A DNA stretch of 64,000 nucleotides from Sphingomonas suaedae (GCF_007833215.1 NZ_CP042239.1:1860001-1924000), one strand, 5' to 3'; shown: positions 35,489 to 44,545, counted from the stretch's first letter. Notes: generated by a model not told the origin, from the sequence alone. Program-made: numbers and translations.

Positions 35489-38016
35489 AGTCGGAGACCG
35501 GCTTCGATCCGGCGCTGCTCGATCGTTTCCCGACCAGCGAACCCCGCCCCGACGGGGAGGTCGAGGAGCTGGAGCGCATCTGGGCCGCGCCCAGGGGCTG
35601 GGGCCTGCTGACCGCAGTCAACAACAATTATGTCGGCTTCTTCTACGTCGCGACGGCGTTCCTGTTCTTCCTCCTCGCAGGCATTCTTGCGCTGGTGATG
35701 CGCGTTCAACTCGCGCTGCCCCTCCAGGGCATCCTGCCGCAGGAGACCTACAACCAGTTTTTCACCATGCACGGCACGGTGATGATGTTCCTGTTCGCCG
35801 TGCCGATGGTCGAGGCGATCGGGGTTATGCTGCTGCCGCAGATGCTCGCGGCGCGCGACCTCCCCTTCCCGCGCCTGTCGGCCTATGCCTTCTGGGCCTA
35901 TTTCGTCGGCGGGCTTTGCTTCTTCGCCTCGCTGTTCGTCGGCCTAGCGCCCGATGGCGGCTGGTTCATGTATCCGCCCTATACCAGCCTGACCTACTCG
36001 CCCGGCATCAACGCCGATTTCTGGCTGCTCGGGATCGGCTTCATCGAGATTTCGGCAATCGCGGGCGCGATCGAGATCATCGTCGGCGTGCTGCGCACCC
36101 GCGCGCCGGGAATGAGCCTCGACAAGATGCCGGTCTATGCCTGGGCGATGCTGGTGATGGCGGTGATGATCATCATCGCATTTCCCGCCGTGATCCTCGG
36201 CACATTGCTGCTGGAGGTCGAGCGCGCGTTCAATTGGCCCTTCTTCGATCCGACGCGCGGGGGCGATGCGCTGCTGTGGCAGCACCTGTTCTGGTTTTTC
36301 GGCCATCCGGAGGTGTACATCATCTTCCTGCCCGCCTCTGGCCTTGTCTCGATGATGGTCGCGGCGCTCGCGCGCATGCCGCTGGTCGGCCATTCGCTGG
36401 TCGTGCTCGCCTTTCTCGCCACCGGCTTCATCAGCTTCGGCGTGTGGGCGCATCACATGTTCACCACCGGGATGCCCAACATCTCCATAGGCTATTTCTC
36501 TGCGGCGAGCATGGCGGTGAGCGTGCCCGCAGGCATCCAGATCTTCGCGTGGATCGCAACCTTCGCGGTGGGCAAGCCACGCTATAATGTGCCGACGCTG
36601 TTCGTGATCGGCGGGCTCGTCACCTTCGTCATCGGCGGCCTGACCGGCGTGATGGTCGCGATGGTGCCGTTCGACTGGCAAGCGCATGACAGCTATTTCA
36701 TCGTCGCGCACCTCCACTATGTCCTGATCGGCGGGATGGTCTTCCCGCTGTTTGCCGCCTTCTACTACTGGACCGGAATGACCAGCAGCCGCGCGCTCAG
36801 CGAGCGGCTGGGCAGATGGGCCTTCTGGCTGATGTTCACCGGGATGCAGGTGACGTTCCTGCCGATGCACCTCACCGGCCTGATGGGAATGCCGCGCCGG
36901 GTCTATACCTATCTGCCCGGGCGCGAGTGGGAGGTCACCAACATGATTTCGACCGTCGGCGCGTTCATGCTCGCGGCGGGGGTGCTCGTGTTCCTGATCG
37001 ATCTTGCCCGCAACTTCCGCTTCACCGTCGATGACGATGCCGGGAACGTCTATGGTGGCGGCACGCTCGAATGGCTGCCGACCGGACTCTATTCGACGCG
37101 CAGCATCCCGGTGGTGCGCAGCCGCGAACCGCTGTGGGACGATCCCAAGATCTGCGACGATGTCGAGCAGGGGCGTTACCTGTTGCCCAATGCGCCGACC
37201 GGGCTGCGCGAGACGATCATCACCAGCCCGCTGCGCGCCGAGCCGGAATATATTCAGATCATGCCCGGCCCCTCGCCCTGGCCGCTGCTCGCCGCGATCT
37301 TCACCGCGGGCTTTTTTCTGCTGCTGACCGTGCAGGCGTACACGCCCGGCTTCGCATCGGGTATTCTCGCGGTGCTGTGCACGTTGCGCTGGCTGTGGGA
37401 CACCGACCGGGTGGTCGGGCAAGAGGAGGTGGATGTCGGCGCGGGCATCACGCTGCCCACCTATGTCACCGGACCGCGCACCCATGGCTGGTGGGCGATG
37501 GTCATCCTGCTGATCGTGATCGGCATGATCTTCGCGATGGCGGTGTTCAGCTTCCTCTACCTGTACGGCGTGCAGCCCGCATTCTGGACCGCCCCGGCGG
37601 GATGGTCGGGCGCGGCGGTCGCGCTTCCGCTCTATGCGCTGGCGGCGGGGCTGGCGCTCTGGTCGCGGGTGATGCTGGCGCGGGAAACGACACGGCTCTG
37701 GACGCCGGGAGTGCTGTTCCTGTGCGCGTCGCTCGCGCTGACGGCGGCGGTGGGCGCGGATATCGCCTTCTGGCAAGCGTCGGGCCTGCGCCCCGATGCG
37801 AGCGGCCAGGGCGCGATCGTCTATATGTTGTTGACGCTCACGGCACTGCTCGCATTCATCGGCCTGTTGATGGCCGCCTATATCTCCGCGCGAAACAGCC
37901 GCGGGATGATCGTGCGACCACGCAACAACAGCCTCGACCTGTGCGTCCTGTTCGTCACCTATGCCGCGGGCCAGGGGGCGTTGACCACGATCCTCACCCG
38001 CGCGTTCGGGGCCTGA
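35485..38016 (+). CDS. coxA: Cytochrome c oxidase subunit I fused to subunit III
   Basis: 843 residues from GTG 35485, overlapping coxB by 4 bases. The first 560 residues are subunit I: FFTMHGTVMMF (low-spin haem region), WQHLFWFFGHPEVY with the CuB His and the cross-linked Tyr, WAHHMFTTGM with the CuB His pair, and HDSYFIVAHLHYVL with the haem a3 and haem a ligands. After a linker rich in charged residues, about 640-843 form subunit III-type helices (WWAMVILLIVIGMIFAMAVFS). The I-III fusion is known in caa3-type enzymes. Function: reduction of oxygen to water with proton pumping, taking electrons from the fused and neighbouring cytochromes c. Confidence 0.95.
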   Translation: MKSETGFDPALLDRFPTSEPRPDGEVEELERIWAAPRGWGLLTAVNNNYVGFFYVATAFLFFLLAGILALVMRVQLALPLQGILPQETYNQFFTMHGTVMMFLFAVPMVEAIGVMLLPQMLAARDLPFPRLSAYAFWAYFVGGLCFFASLFVGLAPDGGWFMYPPYTSLTYSPGINADFWLLGIGFIEISAIAGAIEIIVGVLRTRAPGMSLDKMPVYAWAMLVMAVMIIIAFPAVILGTLLLEVERAFNWPFFDPTRGGDALLWQHLFWFFGHPEVYIIFLPASGLVSMMVAALARMPLVGHSLVVLAFLATGFISFGVWAHHMFTTGMPNISIGYFSAASMAVSVPAGIQIFAWIATFAVGKPRYNVPTLFVIGGLVTFVIGGLTGVMVAMVPFDWQAHDSYFIVAHLHYVLIGGMVFPLFAAFYYWTGMTSSRALSERLGRWAFWLMFTGMQVTFLPMHLTGLMGMPRRVYTYLPGREWEVTNMISTVGAFMLAAGVLVFLIDLARNFRFTVDDDAGNVYGGGTLEWLPTGLYSTRSIPVVRSREPLWDDPKICDDVEQGRYLLPNAPTGLRETIITSPLRAEPEYIQIMPGPSPWPLLAAIFTAGFFLLLTVQAYTPGFASGILAVLCTLRWLWDTDRVVGQEEVDVGAGITLPTYVTGPRTHGWWAMVILLIVIGMIFAMAVFSFLYLYGVQPAFWTAPAGWSGAAVALPLYALAAGLALWSRVMLARETTRLWTPGVLFLCASLALTAAVGADIAFWQASGLRPDASGQGAIVYMLLTLTALLAFIGLLMAAYISARNSRGMIVRPRNNSLDLCVLFVTYAAGQGALTTILTRAFGA

Positions 38017-38018
38017 CG

Positions 38019-38303
38019 ATGCGGAACTGGCTCCTGCTTCTTGGCGGCTTGCTGGTCTGGGCATTTCACTTCTTCGCGCTCTACGCGGTGGGAAGCATCT
38101 TTCTCACCACCGATCTGGCGCGCGGACTGACGATCGCCCTGACGCTCGCCTGCCTGGCCGTCGTCGTACTGATCGCGCGGCGCGCATGGCACGGCCGCCC
38201 CCGCGACACCGAGAGCCAATGGATACGGATCGTCGCACTATGGGGGGTGGTGATCGGCGCCATCGCGATCCTGTGGCAGGGTCTGGTCGCGCTGCTAATC
38301 TGA
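38019..38303 (+). CDS. Small three-helix membrane protein of the oxidase operon
   Basis: 94 residues from ATG 38019, two bases after the coxA stop. Three hydrophobic helices: WLLLLGGLLVWAFHFFALYA, a second around LTIALTLACLAVVVLIA and a third WGVVIGAIAILWQGLVALL. No haem or metal motif is obvious apart from His16. Proteins of this size and position occur in caa3 loci, possibly as assembly factors or small subunits; I cannot name this one. Confidence 0.8.
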   Translation: MRNWLLLLGGLLVWAFHFFALYAVGSIFLTTDLARGLTIALTLACLAVVVLIARRAWHGRPRDTESQWIRIVALWGVVIGAIAILWQGLVALLI

Positions 38304-38342
38304 TCCCATCGCCCGATCCGCTCGCCAGCGTCGCGCCGGGCG

Positions 38343-38368
38343 GGAACACCTGCCGCGCGATCGTCGTT
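38343..38368 (+). promoter_or_regulatory. Candidate EcfG-type promoter of the DUF3175 gene
   Basis: GGAAC (38343-38347), 17 bases, then CGTT (38365-38368) is a full match to the alphaproteobacterial EcfG general-stress consensus as I know it. It sits about 60 bases before the DUF3175 start codon, in the right orientation, in an otherwise unexplained intergenic stretch. Confidence 0.6.
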
Positions 38369-38429
38369 GATGCAGCATCCTTTTAACGGAAACCGGCCTT
38401 GCCGACCCGCCGGGGGAGAGGAACGACGC

Positions 38430-38702
38430 ATGACGGAGAAATGGTCGCAGGAGGTGACGGAAGACTCCGACGCGCTCGATCTGGAGGATGGTCTGTTCAA
38501 AAAGGACGACCCCAAGGAGATCGCCCGGTCGCTTAAGCGGTCTGCCGAGCAAAGCGATCGCCGCAAGGGTACGCCACTCCAGTCCGCGATGGGTATGCTC
38601 ACCTTCTATATCAACCGCGCTGGCGACAATCTGGCCGAAGACCGGCGCAAGACCCTCGAGCAGGCAAAGGACGAACTGCGCGCCCTGTTCGACAAGGACT
38701 GA
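38430..38702 (+). CDS. DUF3175 protein
   Basis: 90 residues from ATG 38430, with GGGGGAGAGGA upstream; a longer in-frame start has no ribosome site. The sequence matches the DUF3175 family throughout: WSQEVTEDSDALDLEDGLF, then IARSLKRSAEQS, MLTFYINRAG and TLEQAKDELRALF. It is a small charged, helical cytosolic protein of unknown function. The stress-type promoter upstream agrees with the habit of such small proteins to belong to general-stress regulons. No operon partner is evident downstream. Confidence 0.85.
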   Translation: MTEKWSQEVTEDSDALDLEDGLFKKDDPKEIARSLKRSAEQSDRRKGTPLQSAMGMLTFYINRAGDNLAEDRRKTLEQAKDELRALFDKD

Positions 38703-38714
38703 GGAACGAGACGA

Positions 38715-38975
38715 CGCCCGACGGTCGATCCGCGGGTACAGAGGCGCGCGTTGGCGAAACGGCACACTTCCTCGTGCAGCGGGGCAAAGGTGTGCGCGCA
38801 GCCTTCTCCCGGCTCATCGCCCTCGAAGAGAATAGCGCCCTCGAAGAGAATAGCGACATGGTCGCGGCCCGTTTCGCGGTGCGGGTCGAGGGAGTTGACC
38901 GACAGGTTCAACTCGCCATCGGCGAACCACGTCGCTCTCGTCCGCCTGGGTCGGGAGCAGGCTCCAGTCGAGGCG
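38715..38975 (-). pseudogene. acs: Acetyl-CoA synthetase N-terminal fragment (degraded)
   Basis: The minus strand encodes TWFADGELNLSVNSLDPH followed by VAILFEG and EVCRFANA, the start of the Acs adenylate-forming domain (WFADG.LN.S.NCLDRH, then VCRFAN). Upstream, in another frame, RLDWSLLPTQADESDV corresponds to the preceding Acs segment, so at least one frameshift lies between them. An 18-base tandem duplication (38819-38854) adds six extra residues. Everything downstream, including the ATP-binding and catalytic motifs, is gone. It directly follows the alcohol and aldehyde dehydrogenase genes, so the original operon probably ran ethanol to acetyl-CoA. Confidence 0.75.
38819..38854. repeat. 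18-base tandem duplication inside the acs fragment
   Basis: GCCCTCGAAGAGAATAGC occurs twice head to tail (38819-38836 and 38837-38854). It keeps frame but inserts six residues (AILFEG) into a conserved region, a mark of decay. Confidence 0.9.
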
Positions 38976-39168
38976 GCGCGGCTACAATCCAGCGATGCCT
39001 CCATCGCGCGGATCCGGTCTGTCGTCTTCAGAATCGCTATATCCTCTCCTCACACACGCAGCGTCGGATGAGGAAGCGCGTGCCCGTTCCATTATCGAGG
39101 CATGCCGAGCTCCGTTTCCGGCCAGCAGTGCGGCCCAATCACTCCGTGGCTCGACATGCCTCCTGCTC
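38976..39168. other. Intergenic remainder after adhP
   Basis: Nothing recognisable. It presumably held the lost 5' part of acs and the acs start region. Confidence 0.4.
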
Positions 39169-40203
39169 TTACTGCGTCATGTCGAGGACCACGCGCCCTT
39201 CGATCTGGCCCTTGTGCATCCGGTCGAACACCGAATTGATATCTTCCAGCCTGGCGGTGGAGATCGTCGCCGCCACCTTGCCATCGGCGGCGAAATCGAG
39301 CGATTCCTGAAGGTCAAGCCGGGTGCCGACGATGGAGCCGCGCACGGTGATGCCTTTCAGCACCATGCCGAAGATGTTGAGCGGAAAATCTCCCGGCGGC
39401 AACCCGTTGAGCGCGAGAGTGCCGCCGCGCCCGACCATGCCGACCGCCTGTTCGAACGCCCTTTCGCTCACCGCCGTCACAAGCGCGCCGCGCGCACCGC
39501 CGCCGGTCAGTCGCTTGACCGTAGCGGCGGGGTCACCGTCAGTCCGGGCGTTGACCGTTTCCTTCGCACCCAGCCTGCGCGCCAGTTCGAGCTTGGCATC
39601 GTCGACGTCCACCGCGACCACGTTCAGCCCCATCGCGACCGCATATTGCACCGCCATGTGCCCGAGCCCGCCAATGCCGGAGATGACCACCGCGTCGCCG
39701 GGCTTGGTGTCGGTCATCTTCAGCCCCTTATAGACCGTAACGCCTGCGCACAGCACCGGGGCGATCTCGTTGAAGCCGATATTGTCGGGCAGGTGGCCGA
39801 CATAATCGGGGTCGGCGAGCACATAGTCGGCGAACCCGCCATTGACCGAATAGCCGGTATTGAGCTGGCTTTCGCACAGCGTTTCCCATCCGCCGAGGCA
39901 GTGCACGCAATGGCCGCAGGCGGTGTAGAGCCAGGGCACGCCGACCCGGTCGCCCTCCTTTACATGGGTGACGCCCTGCCCCACCGCGGAGACGAAGCCG
40001 ACGCCTTCATGGCCGGGGATGAAGGGCGGTTCGGGCTTGACCGGCCAATCGCCCTCCGCCGCGTGCAGATCGGTATGGCACACGCCCGAGGCCTGGATCG
40101 CGACTTGAATCATGCCGGGCTGGACTTCGGGGACCGGGACGTCCTCGATCCGCAGCGGTTCGCCGAAGGCGCGCACGACGGCGGCTTTCATAGTCTTGCT
40201 CAT
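39169..40203 (-). CDS. adhP: Zinc-dependent alcohol dehydrogenase (AdhP type)
   Basis: 344 residues from ATG 40203 (AGGAG nine bases upstream). Medium-chain dehydrogenase: catalytic zinc ligands in [15 protein letters not shown] (Cys) and GHEGVGFV (His-Glu), structural zinc Cys residues in [15 protein letters not shown], and the Rossmann motif [15 protein letters not shown]. Asp after the second beta strand ([11 protein letters not shown]) indicates NAD preference. Role: oxidation of ethanol or another short alcohol to the aldehyde. It lies 75 bases downstream of the aldehyde dehydrogenase gene on the same strand, and both are probably controlled by the GAF-Fis regulator upstream. Confidence 0.93.
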   Translation of the reverse strand: MSKTMKAAVVRAFGEPLRIEDVPVPEVQPGMIQVAIQASGVCHTDLHAAEGDWPVKPEPPFIPGHEGVGFVSAVGQGVTHVKEGDRVGVPWLYTACGHCVHCLGGWETLCESQLNTGYSVNGGFADYVLADPDYVGHLPDNIGFNEIAPVLCAGVTVYKGLKMTDTKPGDAVVISGIGGLGHMAVQYAVAMGLNVVAVDVDDAKLELARRLGAKETVNARTDGDPAATVKRLTGGGARGALVTAVSERAFEQAVGMVGRGGTLALNGLPPGDFPLNIFGMVLKGITVRGSIVGTRLDLQESLDFAADGKVAATISTARLEDINSVFDRMHKGQIEGRVVLDMTQ

Positions 40204-40278
40204 GATGTTTCTCCTGGGGGTTGCGCGCGGGGCGGCGGCGGACCGCCGCACCGCGCCGGGGGGAGGACAGGCGCCGCC

Positions 40279-41799
40279 TCAGAAGAAGCCCAGCTTCTTC
40301 GGGCTGTAGCTGACCAGCATATTCTTGGTTTGCTGGTAATGGTCGAGCATCATGCGATGGTTTTCGCGCCCGATGCCGGACTGTTTATAGCCGCCGAACG
40401 CGGCGTGGGCGGGATAGGCGTGATAGCAATTGGTCCACACGCGCCCTGCCTTGATCGCACGGCCGAAGCGGTAGCAGGTATTGGCATCGCGGCTCCACAC
40501 ACCGGCGCCCAGACCATAGAGCGTGTCGTTGGCGATCTGCAGCGCCTCGTCATGATCCTTGAAGGTCGTGACCGAAAGGACGGGGCCGAAGATCTCCTCC
40601 TGGAAGATGCGCATCCGGTTGTTGCCGCGGAACACGGTCGGCTTGACGTAATAGCCGTCGGCGATCTCGCCTGCGAACCGGGCCGCTTCGCCGCCGGTCA
40701 GCAGCTGCGCGCCCTCCTGCTTGCCGATGTCGATGTAGGAGAGGATCTTCTGCTGCTGTTCGGAGGAGGCCTGCGCGCCGATCATGGTTTCCATGTCGAG
40801 CGGATTGCCCGCCTTGATCGCTTCGACGCGGGCGACCGCGCGCTCCATGAAGCGGTCGTAGATGCTCTCATGGACCAGCGCGCGGCTGGGGCAGGTGCAC
40901 ACCTCGCCCTGGTTGAGCGCGAACATCGCAAAGCCTTCGATCGCCTTGTCGAGATAATCGTCATCCTCGCGGCACACGTCTTCGAAGAAGATATTCGGGC
41001 TCTTGCCGCCCAGCTCCAGCGTCACCGGGATCAGGTTTTCGGTGGCATATTGCATGATCAGGCGGCCGGTGCTCGTCTCGCCGGTGAAGGCGATCTTGGC
41101 GATCCGGCTGCTGCTGGCGAGCGGCTTGCCCGCCTCGACGCCGAAACCGTTGACCACATTGACCACGCCTGCGGGCAGCAGGTCGCCGATCAGTTCCATC
41201 AGCACCATGATCGATGCCGGAGTTTGTTCGGCGGGTTTGAGCACCACGCAATTGCCAGCGGCCAGTGCCGGGGCGAGCTTCCACACCGCCATCAGGATCG
41301 GGAAGTTCCACGGGATGATCTGCCCGACCACGCCCAGCGGCTCGTGAAAATGATAGGCGACCGTATCGTGGTCGATTTCCGAAATGCCGCCTTCCTGCGC
41401 GCGGATGCAGCCCGCGAAATAGCGGAAGTGATCGATCGCCAGGGGCAGGTCGGCGGCCATCGTCTCGCGCAGCGGTTTGCCATTGTCCCAGGTTTCCGCG
41501 ATGGCGAGCTTCTCGAGATTGTTCTCCATCCGGTCGGCGATCCGGTTCAGGATCAGCGCGCGCTCGCCCACGCTGGTGCGGCCCCAGGCGTCCTTCGCTG
41601 CATGTGCGGCGTCGAGCGCGGCCTCCACATCCGCCGCCTGACTGCGCGCGACCTGGCCGACCGGCTTGCCGGTGATCGGGGAGATATTGTCGAAATAGCG
41701 CCCGTCCTTGGGCGCGACCCATTTGCCACCGATGAAGTTGTCGTATCGCTCCGCAAACGGAGCGGTCATCGAAGCGGCGGGGCTGGTCTGCATGTCCAT
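40279..41799 (-). CDS. NAD-dependent aldehyde dehydrogenase (AldB/ExaC-like)
   Basis: 506 residues from ATG 41799, with AGAGGA upstream. Family signatures: [52 protein letters not shown] with the active-site Glu, and [14 protein letters not shown] with the catalytic Cys. [10 protein letters not shown] and the C-terminal [12 protein letters not shown] are present. The sequence resembles acetaldehyde dehydrogenases (AldB, ExaC, AcoD). It should convert the aldehyde made by the downstream alcohol dehydrogenase to the acid. The expected next step, Acs, survives only as a fragment. Confidence 0.93.
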   Translation of the reverse strand: MDMQTSPAASMTAPFAERYDNFIGGKWVAPKDGRYFDNISPITGKPVGQVARSQAADVEAALDAAHAAKDAWGRTSVGERALILNRIADRMENNLEKLAIAETWDNGKPLRETMAADLPLAIDHFRYFAGCIRAQEGGISEIDHDTVAYHFHEPLGVVGQIIPWNFPILMAVWKLAPALAAGNCVVLKPAEQTPASIMVLMELIGDLLPAGVVNVVNGFGVEAGKPLASSSRIAKIAFTGETSTGRLIMQYATENLIPVTLELGGKSPNIFFEDVCREDDDYLDKAIEGFAMFALNQGEVCTCPSRALVHESIYDRFMERAVARVEAIKAGNPLDMETMIGAQASSEQQQKILSYIDIGKQEGAQLLTGGEAARFAGEIADGYYVKPTVFRGNNRMRIFQEEIFGPVLSVTTFKDHDEALQIANDTLYGLGAGVWSRDANTCYRFGRAIKAGRVWTNCYHAYPAHAAFGGYKQSGIGRENHRMMLDHYQQTKNMLVSYSPKKLGFF

Positions 41800-41901
41800 G
41801 ATGTCATCCTCTCGAAATCGCCGGGCACTCCTGGTCGTGAGGATGATGGTTTCGCGAAAATACCGTGCTGAAAAGTACCGCCCGGCAGATGATCTGTGCA
41901 C

Positions 41902-41921
41902 CTGTCTCGCTATCGAGACAG
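41902..41921. promoter_or_regulatory. Palindromic operator upstream of the aldehyde dehydrogenase gene
   Basis: CTGTCTCG (41902-41909), CTAT, CGAGACAG (41914-41921): perfect eight-base arms with a four-base centre, about 100 bases upstream of the aldehyde dehydrogenase start and just after the regulator gene stop. Fis-type (HTH_8) regulators often bind TGTC-N-GACA palindromes of this spacing. No T run follows on either strand, so a terminator is less likely. Confidence 0.55.
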
Positions 41922-41937
41922 TTTGAAAAACGAAGCG

Positions 41938-42885
41938 TCAGCCGCGCGTCAGGCCGACCTTCTCCATCCGGCGATAGAGCGTTGCCCGCCCGATTCCGAG
42001 CGCCTTGGCAGCGCGGGTGGCGTTACCATCGGCCTGCGCAAGCGCGCGCCGCAGGACCGCCCTTTCCGAGTCGTGGAAGGACGCCGTCTCTTCGCCGCCC
42101 AGAATGTCTGCCGCGCTGCGCGATCCGGTGAGGTTCGCATCAGACAGGTTGAGGCGATGGCGCGCGGCATAGGTCGCCCCGATCACCAGATCGTCGCGGT
42201 CCACCGCCAGCAGCGCCGCCTCGCCGCCCGGCAGGTTCGCATCGATGATGCGATGCCCGGCGAAGAACTTGCGGAACATGCCGCTTTCGATCCTGCGCGC
42301 CGCGTCCTGGACGATCTTCTGAATCAGCGCCCCCATCGCCGCGCTGTGATCTTCGCGGCAACTGGAAATGTCGAGCGCCCCGACGAGCCGTCCTGCCGCA
42401 TCGCGCACGGGCGCATCCATGCAGCTGATCCCGATATTGCGCGAGGCGAAGTGCTCGTCGCGGTGGATCGTGACCGGTCGCCCTTCGACGAGGCATGTAC
42501 CGATGCCGTTGGTGCCTTCGCGGCTTTCGCTCCACACCCCGCCCGGGGTCAGCCCGACCCGGTCGAACATTGCGCGGTCGCCGGTCTGGCTGCGGGATTC
42601 GAGGATAACGCCGTCATTGTCGGACAGCATGACCGCGCAGCCGGTGGCGGCGACGGTCTGATACAGCTGGTCGAGCAGCGGGCGTGCCACCTCGAGCATC
42701 AGGCCATGGCGCTGTCGCCGCTGGGTAAGCTCGCTGCCGGACACCAGCTCCGGCACCCGCGCGGCCCCGGCATCGAGTCCGTGCTTAAGGCCCGAACGAC
42801 ACCAGCTGGCCGCGACAAAGGACTGCGCGGCGCTTGAGGAGGACTGCAAGACCTCTTCGACGGAGTCTGCATGTCGATCTGACAT
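41938..42885 (-). CDS. AcoR-like GAF-Fis transcriptional regulator without AAA+ domain
   Basis: 315 residues from ATG 42885; the frame is open further upstream, but AcoR-type proteins begin at this point (FVAASWCRSGLKHGLD). A GAF sensory domain covers roughly residues 70-200 (VMLSDNDGVILESR, NGIGTCLVEGRPVTI, CMDAPVRDAAG). The C terminus is a Fis-type helix-turn-helix: AQADGNATRAAKALGIGRAT. The central sigma-54-interacting AAA+ domain of full AcoR proteins (GAFTGA, Walker motifs) is absent, so it cannot act as a classical sigma-54 activator and probably works with the housekeeping polymerase. It is transcribed in the same direction as the aldehyde and alcohol dehydrogenase genes, which are its likely targets. 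Confidence 0.88.
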   Translation of the reverse strand: MSDRHADSVEEVLQSSSSAAQSFVAASWCRSGLKHGLDAGAARVPELVSGSELTQRRQRHGLMLEVARPLLDQLYQTVAATGCAVMLSDNDGVILESRSQTGDRAMFDRVGLTPGGVWSESREGTNGIGTCLVEGRPVTIHRDEHFASRNIGISCMDAPVRDAAGRLVGALDISSCREDHSAAMGALIQKIVQDAARRIESGMFRKFFAGHRIIDANLPGGEAALLAVDRDDLVIGATYAARHRLNLSDANLTGSRSAADILGGEETASFHDSERAVLRRALAQADGNATRAAKALGIGRATLYRRMEKVGLTRG

Positions 42886-43083
42886 AGCGTTTGCATACGA
42901 CAACTTGCTCAGTCTGGCGACCCCGACGGCAAGAGTGCGACCTGACGACGCGTCCGCTTGAAGGAGTGAGTGCAAGGCGCCAAACCCCCATACCTCCCCA
43001 GCTGTACCGACGACCGCTCTCGGGATCACGCGATCGGCTTCGGAATATCCGATAATAGGGCGCAAAGCCGACCGGGCTTGCCT

Positions 43084-43680
43084 CTAGGGTCCGGCGTCAC
43101 CGAATAGCGGCATTCGGGCTTTTGAGGGTTCGAAGTTCGACACCGTCACTCCGACCAGGCGTACCCCTTGCTCGAGCGGATAGAGGGTGCGGATCAGATC
43201 GATCGACGTGGCTCGTATTGCATCCTGATCGCGCACCGTGTGGGGCTGTGTTCGACTTCGTGTCACCTGCCTAAAATCCGCGAACTTCGCTTTGACCGTG
43301 ACCGTACGACCGTATTGCCGCCTTTCGGCGCACCAGGCGGCAACATCGTCGGCCATTTTCAGGACGCCCGCTTCGATGCCGGCAGGGTCAGTGAGGTCGC
43401 GGTCGAACGTCGTCTCCGATCCTGACGATTTGCGTTCGCGGCTCGGGTTCACCGGCCGGTCGTCGTTGCCGCGCGCGATGCCATGGTACCAATCGGCGGA
43501 GCTGCCGAAATGGCGCGTCAGAAATTCGATCGACTGCGCCTTGAGGTCCGCACCCGTTTCGGTTCCAAGTCTCTTCATTTTGGCAGCGGTCACCGGACCG
43601 ACGCCATGAAATCTCGCGACCGGCAATTGCGCGACCCAAGCAGGACCCATTTCCGGCGTCACGGCAAACTGGCCGTTGGG
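43084..43680 (-). pseudogene. dinB: DNA polymerase IV C-terminal fragment
   Basis: The minus strand reads NGQFAVTPEMG, then VARFHGVGPVTAAKMKRLG and the little-finger region to the stop at 43084. This is the C-terminal half of a DinB-type Y-family polymerase. The catalytic palm with its acidic residues is missing: an in-frame TAA (43681-43683) stands immediately upstream of the first homologous codon, and the neighbouring DNA belongs to another gene. An ATG within the fragment could start a 192-residue product holding only the helix-hairpin-helix and DNA-binding parts. Truncation by a recombination junction near 43680 is the simplest reading. Confidence 0.8.
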
Positions 43681-44148
43681 TTACGCGGCGCGCTGGCGGC
43701 AGCACTGGCGCGAACCCACGCGGCCCTTCGGCGGGCGATAGCGGCACGCCACCGGCGGACCGCCAGGATCGCGCGTGACGACGAGCGGGGCTGGGTCGTG
43801 AAGCGCCGCGAGCGAACGCGGCAGCTGATCGAGCTTGGCGGTCTCGTTGCGAAGGCCGGACTCATCGAACTGACCGATGACGATCGCGCGGTGATCTTCG
43901 GCATACTGGTCGATGCGGCAGCCGCCGCCGCGCCCTCCGGCCGGATCGAGCGTGCCACGCGGAAAGCAAAGGGCGCTGCGGACCCTGGCGGCTTCGCAGA
44001 AGTCCGCCAGGGTCCGCTCACTATCAATCGCGTTCAACTTCCGGGCAGCGCCCGGCCCGCGTCACGCGATCGTCACCCGAAAGGGCCGAGACGCGAAGGC
44101 GACTCGGTGCCGCGCAAGCGGGGTAGAGCGCAATCACGCAAGGCGTGA
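43681..44148 (+). CDS. TraD-like conjugative transfer protein, probably 5'-truncated
   Basis: Similarity to the small conjugal transfer TraD family (not the coupling ATPase) centres on RRERTRQLIELGGLVAKAG and LTDDDRAVIFGILVDAA, with a basic N-terminal helix before it (about codons 10-40). The homologous frame begins at the junction with the dinB fragment and has no convincing start there; GTG 43798 is the best internal start and would give 116 residues. After about residue 110 of the full frame the similarity ends and an Arg-rich tail runs to the stop. Family members sit next to relaxase genes; no relaxase is present here, so this is probably a remnant of a conjugative module. Confidence 0.5.
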   Translation, partial: LRGALAAALARTHAALRRAIAARHRRTARIARDDERGWVVKRRERTRQLIELGGLVAKAGLIELTDDDRAVIFGILVDAAAAAAPSGRIERATRKAKGAADPGGFAEVRQGPLTINRVQLPGSARPASRDRHPKGPRREGDSVPRKRGRAQSRKA

Positions 44149-44323
44149 GACGCCCTGACACTTCGCCCCTCGAACAACCAAACTACGCCGCAACTACGTA
44201 TGTGCGCGCTGGCACCGCACAGTACCCTCCTGACACCAGAGAGGCTCTATTCAGAAGCCAGGATTTTCGCCCAAATTGCCCCCGGGGGCACCAGTCAGAC
44301 GCAGACGATGCAAGGTGATCTCA

Positions 44324-44530
44324 ATGCAGACCGAAACCCCAGACCGCATCCTCCGGATCAATACCGTCCTCGACCGTACCGGGCTCAGTCGCTCCACGAT
44401 GTACCGCAAGATGCACGACGGCACATTCCCACAGAACGTTCAGATCAGCACACGCTGCGTCGGCTGGAGGGCGTCAGCGATCGATGCCTGGCTGCGCAAT
44501 CCGATATTCTATCAGGATGGCAAGGGGTGA
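44324..44530 (+). CDS. AlpA-family helix-turn-helix regulator
   Basis: 68 residues from ATG 44324, with AAGGTGAT before it. RINTVLDRTGLSRSTMYRKM is a MerR/AlpA-type helix-turn-helix, followed by DGTFPQNVQIS and GWRASAIDAWLRN, the standard AlpA layout. AlpA proteins regulate excision or integrase genes of prophages and islands. Intact by length. It fits the mobile-element debris around it. Confidence 0.85.
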   Translation: MQTETPDRILRINTVLDRTGLSRSTMYRKMHDGTFPQNVQISTRCVGWRASAIDAWLRNPIFYQDGKG

Positions 44531-44545
44531 ACCACATTCGGAAGG

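Noticed and set aside
38606..38715. Extension of the acs fragment toward the DUF3175 gene
   Set aside because: The frame continues, but similarity to Acs ends after CRFANA; the rest is antisense to DUF3175.
41800..41901. Sigma-54 promoter for the aldehyde dehydrogenase gene
   Set aside because: The best GG...GC pair on the minus strand has a spacing of nine instead of ten bases, and the neighbouring regulator lacks the AAA+ domain needed to activate sigma-54.
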